From positions 34,573,262 through 34,637,261 of the forward strand of contig NC_091144.1 of the NCBI RefSeq assembly GCF_041381155.1: a DNA stretch of 64,000 nt, read 5' to 3'. Position 1 is the stretch's first letter; every line of letters begins with the position of its first letter. Under the pieces are notes generated by a model. The model saw only the letters and a program-made list of their open reading frames with translations, made no database searches and was not told where the DNA came from. The position numbers and the translations under genes are program-made. This DNA is from Argopecten irradians (Eukaryota; Mollusca; Bivalvia; Pectinida; Pectinidae). Shown here piece by piece: positions 1-11,500 of this stretch.

Positions 1-22
1 TTGCGATAGGACGTTAAACTAA
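1..22 (+). repeat. 3' tail of a tRNA-derived SINE (truncated by window edge)
   Basis: The first bases contain GATAGGACGTTAAACTAAT, which matches the 3' tail of the better-preserved SINE ending near 5886 (AATAGGACGTTAAACTTC). Only the tail lies in the window. Confidence 0.5.
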
Positions 23-1250
23 TAAAAACTATAAAAACGCATGCGAGGGATTTAAGAAGTAATATCAACGGCATGTTCCGGGTACCACAGGATTCTTACA
101 AACATATGTCTGTAGAATACGAATTACTTCAAATGGTAAATATAGGGCAAGTAAGTAATCATAAATGTGTAAACAAAATATATAAATGACATAATGTCAA
201 TTCGGTCAGAGCCTGTCCCTTTATCACGAAGCACATAAAAACGCGATCATATGGTATAAAATTAACATTGAAAAAGGTAATACTTCATGATATGAAATAT
301 TTGTGCGCAAATTTCTTCAGTGATTTGGAGCTTTTATATGATTTCCGCTGAAGCCAATGAAGCAATAGCAATTTCGGATTTATCACTACATAATATTTAC
401 ATCCTTCACATTTTCTCGTCTGCTTCAACAATGTTAGATGTCCAACGATGAGAACATTGTGACAGACATGGTAGAGGTCGCACGTCAAATGTTTCACATC
501 GTCGTACAGCAAACAGTACTTAGTATTAGAAAGAGTTATTTCTCTCTTCCTTTATCGCTTTTTAATTGTAACCTCTGATCTACTGCTATACAACGCTCAT
601 TTGCGACTATAACATTTAGCGATTGCCATTTCAAAAGGAATCCGCGAATTTAAAAATTGAATGAGAATTCCATTCAATATAAATGGTGTGAATATTAATT
701 CGCGGAGACAGACGTTTATTTGGAACATGAAATTCGCGAAAATAAATCACATGCAAAAGTTTTTGATTAAGATTGAGTCTCATATCATTGATACCCTGAG
801 TATAATTTGCCAAGCCTATAGAATGTCAACTCAATCTATTTCATAATCCTTCAATAGAGTCGTCCGCTGCACATTGTATGAATCTAATTAGAAGCGGACG
901 GTCTACGGAGAGCGATATAGAAGATATGATAAGTAGATTATACATTGTACAGACAAATGTCAATACAATACACTTCTGCAAACAAGACTGAAGGTGTGAA
1001 CTCCAAATAAGGTTGCATATTATTCAATACATAAATTATGTTTATGGTGTTACCATCTTCTGTTAGTAAAAGGAACTTCACTTACATGTTAGGGTTATTA
1101 GAACCTTTTAAACACATGCAGATGTAGCATGTATTATTGAATAGTACATTAGATAGATAAACAAGTTGAGGTGTATTTTGTAAGCAAATGTAATTGTTAC
1201 CAGTATCAATATCATATCAGCTGCAATAGCTAACTGTTTTAAAGATGATT
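23..1250. other. Non-coding stretch, nothing recognised
   Basis: AT-rich intergenic DNA. Only short chance reading frames occur. Two small imperfect inverted repeats are visible (around 650-720 and 862-905), neither with flanking duplications. No splice-supported exon was found. Confidence 0.5.
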
Positions 1251-1663
1251 TAAAGGCCCAAGACATTTCAGGAGCAAAATATAAAGGTTCCTTTAAAAAC
1301 ATAAGAAAATACAAATCGATGGCCTAAGATGAGCTAACAACACCAAACATATGCAAGATTTCCTACGTTATCTATGGAAACGTTTGAGAGTCATTTTGCT
1401 GTTTTGCCGTCTGCATGGTGCAGTGATAGTCAACTATCGCGTGGTAGGACGACGGCATCTAGGACGACGGCGGAAAACATAAGACGACCCGTATTATGAA
1501 AGCTAACTTTTTTATTTATTTTAATTAAATTGTTCAGAAGGCGATGGTAAGTGTAGTATTAACGGTAAGTTAATAACTTTTGCGACTCTACACAATTATC
1601 GATCTCGTTTTACATTTCACTTTTAAAAATTAAAAGCCGTTTCGGAAAGGTGGTGGGCCTTTA
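1251..1663. mobile_element. MITE-like element, family with AAAGGCCCACTACC termini (copy 1)
   Basis: Bounded by TTTAAAGGCCCA on the left and TGGTGGGCCTTTAAA on the right. The right half (GTTTCGGAAAGGTGGTGGGCC, TGGTAAGT, GTTAATAACTTTTGCGACTC) aligns with the copy at 56590-57122 and, inverted, with the split copy at 7043-16666. There is no transposase, so it is non-autonomous. The left terminus is degenerate. Confidence 0.6.
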
Positions 1664-2510
1664 AAAGGATACAGTTTAGTGTCACAAAATCGCATCCTAT
1701 GACTACAATTTATATATTTTTATCAACAATAAAATATTCTTTTATGAAAATGATTTCTGAGCGGTAGATATATCCTTTACGTTTTTGACCGTTTCTACAC
1801 TTGATACGCATGTCTTGTTAATATGTTAATTTCAAATGCGATTTTAAGGAACTTGTCGAGAAACTTCTTAATTAGACGCGTTTCATAAAATTTCATACGA
1901 GTTAAAGCTTTTTTAAGATCCTGTTTATGTATTGAAATATCATTCCTTCAAACATTTTTAATTTGAAAGTCATTAAAGGGAGAATGAGATTTGGTATTCT
2001 TTAAACCAACATGCTAAATATAAGTATATTGCATTGAGGGGAAACCCCATGTTACGTTGATTTTTTCCATTATTTGATACACCATTCCCAGTAGAATTAT
2101 ATACCTGGCCTATTCCCACTAACAATACCTATTGTGTATGGCTTATTCCGCATATTCGTCAATACATGTTTTAAACTCCATTGATGTCCATTAACGGTAT
2201 GAAAAACACACGTGTGTACACAATTGCTCGCCTCTGTTGTGGTTATGTGTACATAGATACAAAAAGAGGGTTAGTAGGGGGAACGTTTTACTTTTATCAT
2301 TTTAAAAACCTGTTTAACATATAACATTATCTCTCTATTACTGTCATCATAGTTCTCTTCCATTGCTTTAGTCACAATAAGACATTTCGTGAATTATGAA
2401 GTTTAAATTAAGGCAAATGTCTAATGTTTCTCCCATTTTGGCCCCCCATAAAAGTTAAATCCTAGACTCATGTTTTAACTGAACAATCAGGGGGTGGAGA
2501 AACTGTCAAA
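1664..2510. other. Upstream region of the PPxY membrane-protein gene
   Basis: No reading frame or repeat was recognised. It would include the 5' UTR and promoter of the gene whose first coding exon starts at 2511. No convincing TATA box could be placed. Confidence 0.4.
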
Positions 2511-5500
2511 ATGTGGCTGCGGAAAATTATTTTCACGTTTTTACTTGAAATTCTACAATTTATAGGTAAGTAAAAGTTTAGTATATTCTACTAGTTATGA
2601 ATGTTTGTATTAATTAGGATCACCGGGTGTTCACTGATGCGAGACCGGATTGCAAGGTGTTTATAATATACCTTGTAGTAGTTGTTGTATCGTCTACCAA
2701 TATGGAGTAAGTAAGCGATTCCTTACCTATGTTACTTACTTATGTATAGCTGATATTTAAGTAGAAATCAGCGCTAAGGACCAGTTATAGTAACGTAGTA
2801 TTTATATTTAAAAACGCAAAATGCATTTCACAGTGTACTGTAGGAACGATTATACTTATTTATTGACACTTCAATACCACAAACTCTCTACAATTGCTTT
2901 TAACACATGATAGTTATTGTATGGGACAAAGTAGTAATATTAGATATGATTTATTTAATACTTATTAGTTCGCTGGTGACACCAATGTCCCTCGAAATCG
3001 AGAAAATAATATAACCGCTAAATCAATCGGCTATACATTAGAGTTCAAAATTACAGTCGACGAATGAAAACTACTCTTCAGTAAACCTATCTATTAGTGG
3101 AGCATATTATCTATGCAGTGTATTGTTAATCTTTATTGAAGTTTTAAAGTTATATGTGCCGTAATTTCATACTCACCAATCAAGAAGAGGTTTTAATATG
3201 TCAATCACCACCAAAAGATACAAACTTTTGAGAATTTCAATACTAACAATGCATAGGTTTTAATGTTACACAGACAAATAAGATCTCAAAGTGAATTTTG
3301 GCAGTACTGCCAAACATGATAATATTTACATCTACAGTGTAGTGAAATGAGTTCATATGATCAGATCATAAACCAAGTTGTTGTTTACACTTTCATTGCA
3401 CATTTTTATAGAATTATTGGTCATTATAAAGTGATTTCAGCAGATATTTTCAATTATACATACAAAAAGCATAAAAAATAAGATTTTTTAACGCGAAAAT
3501 TCTCTGTTGTAACTTATGCGTATAAGGCAAGATGCATTTTTATTTACGCCTTTGAATGATTTTCACAGCTTAATTCATCAAAATATTTATAGGTTATAGA
3601 TGAAATAAGAACATGCCCAAATTTTCGCTCATTTACGTTTAATTGTATATTTACAGATTCACTGCAGTCCCACTTTGTAACCTTACCAAGCGAGTTTGCA
3701 TTCGACCAAAGCCGCGTAATTGACATTGACGTCGTTATCATTGTAACGTCAAAATTGTCGTACAAGCGATTACGGAAAATGGCTGTTCCATCATTGACGA
3801 TAACGAAAGATTGATTCATTATAGATCCAAAATCTTTTTGGATTTCATCATAAAATTATATCCAAATGTAAATAATAAGCATTGGACGTCATGAACGCTT
3901 TAAATGCCAATTGAACATAGGCAAATTCAACATGAAGCGCGCTTCATGGAATTTGCCTCTGTCCAGTTGGCATTTATATGAACGTTCAATACTTATATTT
4001 ATATTCGGTTAAAATTTTGTATTAGAATACCAAGCGATTTTGCATCTATAATGAATTAATCATTCGTTATCTTCAAGGATGGAACAGCCGTTTCCGTTAT
4101 CGCTGGCACGACAATTGTGACGTCACGATAATGACGTCATAAAAAGCGATTTAAGTTCATAGTCTATATGATTGCAAAGACATTGTGTGCGACGTCAAAC
4201 TGCACTTAATAAGATTACATATGTACATAGTGGGACTGCAGTAAAAATGTAAATATAAAAATCTAACATCGTGTAATACTAAAGAAATATGATCATTTGG
4301 TTTTCAAACGTTATTTTACTTACCAATAGTAGCACATCTACATATTATGAGTTTTGGTAATGAACATGATAAGAAAACAAAGTAGCACGAGCTTTTTTAT
4401 TTGTTGACGTAGATTCAGTTCCTAAATCACATAGTAAATAGCCTACTATAAACCGTAATTGCAGATTGAATGCGACTTACTGTGAAATTAATTTCTCATG
4501 CTCTTGGAAACGTTAATTATCTGACAAATATTGTTTTACGATAAAGTCGAGTAAGGATATTATTTTGTGAGCTTGCTGATATTTTGACATTGCCCCAATG
4601 CCAGTAGTTTGCATCCAAGTCTTTACACACAAAAAAACCTCTTGATATTCTGACACGATTGTGGGTCATGGTTTATTTAATCTCGTTACGGTTTGATTAC
4701 AGATCTTAGCGATGGGCGTTACCGAAGTTACCGGAGTTACCGTAGTTACCGTAGTTATAGCGGTTATGTGCGGTATTACAACTATTACTACAACACGTAC
4801 TATTACTCACAGTCGTCAAACGCCGATAGTAGCGCTGATGATGGAGATTCGGGAATGTAAGTAAAAACCGAGAGCCATACATGTAATAGTTGTAAAACAT
4901 TAGTAATGATACACTGGAACTTATCATCTTTAGTTTCAAATATGTAGGTAGTTTCTTTTTTTATACATTTTATAAAGTTACATGAAAATGCCGTATTTAA
5001 CGGGTTTTTGGGGATAGGATATTTCGGACAATGTTTAATCCCCTCGTAAACAGACAAAAGTGTTTGTGGTCGTATTATTGTTTTCAACTACAGATGTTGT
5101 CTTGTTTCTTTGTGGTTAAGATGTACCGACATATTACCACATGCCCTCCACCTCTGGGTCGCGAGTTCGAATCCCATGTGGGGCAGTTGCCAGGTACTGA
5201 CCGCTGGTCGGTGGTTTTTCTCCGGGTACTCCGGCTTTCCTCTACCAACAAACCAGGCACGTCCTTAAAGGGACAATTCAGGTTAAAAGAACGTTAAAAT
5301 TTGTACATATATCGGAAAAAACCAGTTCTAATGGAAATTAGATCAGTTGGTTTTACTGTAATATGCCAGAAAAGCCCATGGTGGTGAAATGCGTGTGGAG
5401 TGTTCAAACTCGCTAGCTGTCCGCCATTACACATTGTGGTCGAACTTCTTGTATGCCGAACCCTGTCCCTTGCTCGTAGAGTAATGCTACTTTTGTCTAG

Positions 5501-8500
5501 AACTGCTTAAATCGCTCTGACAATAGTGTGTTTACCTTATTAGGTGAATTGGCTCGTCTAAAAAAAATCATTTTATCACCTCCTCAGTGGTTATGTAGTT
5601 CATTTGTTAAACGTGCGTGACGTTGGCTCCGGTACAGATACAGCGAACATATTTTACCTGCTGAATCGTATTGATCAACGATTTATAATTACAACGGTAT
5701 AGATTAAAATACTAAATAATGACGTGGAATTTGTCAATATTTTATGTTATATGTTTCATAAGAAATGTAGAACAATACATTTATGCCATATTTTGCTTCT
5801 TGGTTATGTAAAAGAATTAGCCTGAGTGAATTGTCCCTTTAAATGACCCTAGCTGTTAATAGGACGTTAAACTTCTCAAACCAAACTTGGAAAATTCGAA
5901 ATTAATTATTGATTTTTGTTATGTTTTTAATGCTGAATAGTTAAGTGAATAACTCATTCACCACTGAAATTCCATAATGGACTGGTCTAGTCTTTGATTT
6001 AGGCGAGTCTAAATGTGTCTTCAGGGGTACCTGATTTAACCTAATACCTATATCTTCAACCTTAGGACGGCGGCCATAGTGGGAGGTGTAATTGGAGGTT
6101 TGATTTTGATTGCAATAATCTTCTTTGTCATCTACCTGTGTGTTAAACACTCATCGACAAGTCGTCGGGTAGATGTTGTCATAAAAACGGAGGAACCTGT
6201 TGTCCTTAAAAAACGAGGTAAGCAAACCATAACCATCTGATTACGTTTACAAGTTGTGCAGTCTTCAACTCTAGGCTTAGGTTTATGTTCTTTTGATACC
6301 AACTTCGCTAGCCGAGTATCTTCAGTACAATACACTCCTTGAAACCCTGGAAGATGTCACGTTAAAACTGAAGTTCCAGCACTACGCCACCTGCTGGATC
6401 AACCCAGTTGCGCCCCTTCCATTTACGTAATAAGCAGCCAATGAAAAAGCTCGTGTTATTGTTGTATGGATCGGAAAAAAATTCTAGCTACCTTTGAAAT
6501 GCACATGTTGTTTGTGGCTGATTCAAAATACCAAAAATTAAAATGTTTGCGACTTATTTGTTTGATACATCAGGCACTATTTTTTTGTGTTTCATGCTTC
6601 AGTGTCCAATTTTGTCACGAGATCGCAGTTTATCTTTGCATAATTTGTTTAACGTCATGACTTATAAACCATGCAGATGTTTACTTTTCCTATTTGTTTG
6701 GAGAGCAACGTATCCATGTACTTCATTAAACTTGTATAAAATATTTCATAATGGACAAAATAGTAAATATAACTTCGTTAGTAGCTGTTGTTGATAGACT
6801 TACCCTACCTCAATGATCACTCCCATCACTACGGTTCAATTTCGTTGACATAAAACCCTCGTTTTCATTGGGCGGCTGATATGAACCTAGCCGCATCTAA
6901 TCAGAATTTGAAAGCAGATACTTCATTTTTGACGCGAGATCCGCCAAGGGTTTCAGGGAGAGTATATCCTTGGCTAGCGAGATTGTTTTCCCGAATTTTT
7001 TTTACAATTAAGATTTTAACATTGTTATTAGTTTCACCAACCTTTAAAGGGCCACTACCTTTCAGAAACGCTTTTAATTTTTAAAATGTAAAACGAAATT
7101 GATACTTTATAGAGTCACAAAAGTTATTAACTTACCATCAATACTACACATACCATCAAATTCTTAGTAAATTAATTTATATATATTAAGGATGTACTCC
7201 TCTGAGAAAGTCAAAACTTCTGTATTAAACTTTTTTTCTCATATAAATATTTGGAAATAGGAGTACAAACCATAAAAGAAAATGGAAGAAAAAAAAAAAC
7301 ATATGGCCGTGTGCTCGTTTTTGAGCTATTGTCACTCAAAGATGCCTAATTGACAAAATATTGGATTTTATGGGAATTTTGCTGTTTTGACCATACATAC
7401 AAGAGATTTAAGCTATAATTTCCTAATTAGGTGTTTGATATGTATGGATGTTTGTAGAATTTATTTTCCAGGGGTCTTCTTTAAAAACATACCGGTTTTG
7501 AATAATAGTATTCATATTTTTTCGCAGAATAACAACATAAGCTACCCCTACCCCTTAATTTTGAGCTACAAAATGTATCATTTCCAGCACTTTTTGCCAA
7601 ATTTAACCCGGTATAGAAAAAGTTCTGGTATTAAACTTTTGTTAATATTTTGCAAATCAATAGAGAAATGGTTGTTTTTTGTAAATAAGGCAGCAAAATG
7701 GGGGGTCCGTGTGCTTACTTTTTTGCCCCATTTGAATATTTGTTATTTTTCAATATTTTAGCGTAAAAAATAAAAGTGCATATTACCATTAAATTAAAAA
7801 AAATAAATGACAAAAGTGTATCATTTCACACATTAATGCTCAATATTTTAATAACCAAGAACCTAGTAAAGATTTACAGCAAAAATTTGCTCAACACTAC
7901 GGTGGCTGATTTGTGCCATTTCGTCTTTTCGTCTTTTCGTCTTTTCGCCCCGAAAAGACGAGAATTAAGAAACCTTTAATTTCGTCTTTTCGTCTTTTCG
8001 CCCCGAAAAGACGAAATTTAACAAATTTAAATTTCGTCTTTTCGCGGCGAAAAGACGAAAAGACGAAAACTCAAACACGAAAAGACGAAAGTGATACACG
8101 CTAATTAGCGACTTTAATTCTCGTCTTTTCGCCTTCAAAAATCTCGTCTTTTCGTCTTTTCGCCCCGAAAAGACGAAAATTAACAAACCTTCATTTTCGT
8201 CTTTTAATCTTTTCGCCCCGAAAAAGACGAAAATTAACAAACCTTAAATTTCGTCTTTTCGTCTTTTCGCCCCGAAAAGACGAAAATTAACAAACCTTAA
8301 TTTTCGTCTTTTCGTCTTTTCGGCGAAAAGACGAGAATTAAGAAACCCTAAATTTCGTCTTTTCGTCTTTTCGCCCCGAAAAGACGAAATTTAACAAATT
8401 TAAATTTCGTCTTTTCGCGGCGAAAAAACGAAAAGACGAAAACTCAAACACGAAAAGACGAAAGTGATACACGCTAATTAGCGACTTTAATTCTCGTCTT

Positions 8501-11500
8501 TTCGCCTTCAAAAATCTCGTCTTTTCGCCCCGAAAAGACAAAAATTAACAAACCTAATTTTCGTCTTTTCGTCTTTTCGCACCGAAAAGACGAAAATTAA
8601 CAAACCTTAATTTTCGTCTTCCGGTCCGGTATGGAAGTCATTTTGAAATCTTTTTATCTTAAATATTGACTTACAATATGGAAGCATCAAAGTAGTTTAT
8701 GATAACAATCGATTTATTAAATTGATAGTATTACAAGTATCTTCATCAATAACTAAGATTAGAAGTTTTAAAACATAAGTCAACATGTATGTTTACAGCA
8801 GTTACGTAGATTTCTCACACGTGGCATATGCCACGTGCCACTAACAGATTCATCATTCCGCAAATCTTTTAGCGTGATTGATACATTTTCTAAAATTCTT
8901 TAATATCTTATTTTTTGTGTTCTAATCGCCCTATTTAGCAATTACGCTTATCAAAACATTGCCGTGTACATGTTAGGACATAATGAACTTAGATGCTAAA
9001 CATAGTACTTACAGGAGTTGCCTCACCTACACAACTTGAAAAAAAAAGTTGTCGGCGGGTAATATTTGAAAGCGTTTGAACCACGGATCAACTTGTTAAC
9101 AAATATTTTTTATGAAAGACAACTCGTGAAGACTTTGAGTTTAAAGGAAGGACTTGAACCGAGAAATTGCTCAAATACAGTTAATTATAACAGTCAATCA
9201 GTAGGTATAATGTACTGTATATTATTTGAAAAGACATTTTGACTACATACATGACATCATCATAATGTACATTAGAAATTACATTATAATCTCCGTCGTA
9301 TATGAAAGATGACAAAGTATATCTGTAATTTGTAATTTTTCGGAGCGAAAAGGCGAAAAGACGAAAAGACGAAAATTAAGGTTTGTTAATTTTCGTCTTT
9401 TCGCCCCGAAAAGACGATATTTTAGAAGGCGAAAAGACGAAAATTAAAGACGCTAATTAGCGTGCTTCACTTTCGTCTTTTCGTGTTTGACTTTTCGTCT
9501 TTTCGTCTTTTCGCCGTGAAAAGACGAAATTTAAATTTCTTAATTTTCGTCTTTTCGGGGCGAAAAGACGAAAAGACGAGAATTAAGATATTTCATTTTC
9601 GTCTTTTCGGGGCGAAAAGACGAAAAGACGAAATTGCATAAATCAGCCACCGTACAATACAGCTAAAAATGGTGGCGCAGTGATGATTTTAGTAAAAACA
9701 ATTTCAGTAAATAATGGTAAAACTGTGGCTCTACTCAAAGCAAAAAAAGACACAATTTCAAAATGGCCGCCAAATGCGTCATTTCTTAAAATCCCCGTAT
9801 AAAAAATCAACTTAAGATAGAAATATAATTTTATTGACAAAATTTACAACTGGCAACTTGCTACAGTTATTGATAAATTCTTTTTGAAAATCTCATAACT
9901 TCTTTGATCTAAGTCGAAACGAGACTTCAACGGGACTGTAACCTCAGAAGAATACATCCTTAAATGCTTATTTTCTTAACGCGGGTCGCTTTATGTTTCC
10001 CGTCGTCGTCCTAATAACCGCACGTCGGTTGATTGTCACTGCGCCAGACAGCAAAACAGCGACATCAATCTTCACTGTTAACATGATTTACGCAGGGAAT
10101 CTTGCATTTGATTGGTGTAATAACATCCTCTTAGGTGTTATGTATGACACTAAATACATGTAGTTATGAGATAAGGGAGATAACTCCTATAGCTTTTTTT
10201 ATCAATACATCCTATGAAGGTCATATCATTGATTTAGGTTATAGAACTTTCTAGAATATAATCATGTATAAACAAATATGTTTGTAAACATGTTGATTTT
10301 AAGTAGAGATCTAGAATGATCTATTTCCAGAAAGTTATGTGTGTTTATTTGTTTACTGCTTTTAGTTAGATATTTCTAGAAGTAGAAGGTTCTCCAATAT
10401 TCTTGAATTAGGGTTTAGCTATATATACTCCAGCTGTCCAAGGCTAATCAGAACTGTAATGAGACCTGTGATAAGACATATCAAGAATTGTACAGCGCCA
10501 TATAAGATTCTATTGGGAGAGCTATTGTGACTTTATCTGTGGATTATTACAACACTTTGTGTGGATTTATTCATATTGCCTGGAACTTTACAAATCATCG
10601 GTGGACATTCAATTTCCTTGGGGATTTGTGATTATTGTGAATTTGAAACCTGGAAGGATCAAGGATTATACCAGGACATTCGCATACAGATAAGTTACAC
10701 TTTAAATCATCGTATTACTCTTGTATCACCACCAATTACTTTAGATATTGTAAACCATCTCTGTATAATATTGTATATATAATTAAATTGTGTTTTGAAT
10801 TTAGCTGCTGGTTTCTCATTTCTGTTATTCGTTCATGTAACAGGAATTGGGGGCTCTTGTCCGGGATCGATATTCAATTTGTGAAATCTAACTTTGAAAA
10901 ATTAATTAAGAAATTTTCAAAATTTGTGTACAAACTTTGAGTTTACATTTGAAACCAACAGCTAGATAAATATGACTACTATGCAGGTAGAACAGTTTGT
11001 TAAAGCGCCATCCCTGGAAGTTCTTTTGCAAGTTTGTAAGAAGGATTTACTGTTATTGGGTAAACATTTAGGCCTTACTATCAAAACTAATTTGAGGAAA
11101 GCTGAAATTAGGAATGTAATTATAAGATATTTTGTTGACAATGGCAAATTTGACTCTAGTGCATTAGATAGTATAGAGGAAACAGTCAGTTCAGAAATTC
11201 AAATTAGACAAATGGAACTTGAACATGAAATGAAACTAAGACAAATGGAAATAGAGAAGGAAATGAAAGAGATGGAGTTAAGAGAAAAAGAAAAAGACAA
11301 AGAAAGAGAGTTAAGAGCAAAAGAAATTGAAAGAGAATTAAAAGAAAAAGAGATCGAGAGAGATCAGATGTTAGAACTAGAGAAGCAGAAAATTCAAGCT
11401 GAAACAGAACTTAGAATGAAAGAATTAGAGCTAGCTTCTCAAGACAGTTCAAGTAATCTAACTTTTAGGGGTTTACAAGGAAACAGAGGTTTTGATGTCA

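Noticed and set aside
5108..5180. tRNA gene suggested by a B-box
   Set aside because: The body continues into a SINE, and a foldable acceptor stem is absent.
7913..8541. Arg/Lys/Phe-rich frames on both strands
   Set aside because: Translations of CGTCTTTTCG arrays in a foldback element.
10561..10782. 73-codon frame in the 5' LTR (also at 16306-16527)
   Set aside because: Identical in both LTRs, with no protein features; LTR sequence that happens to be open.
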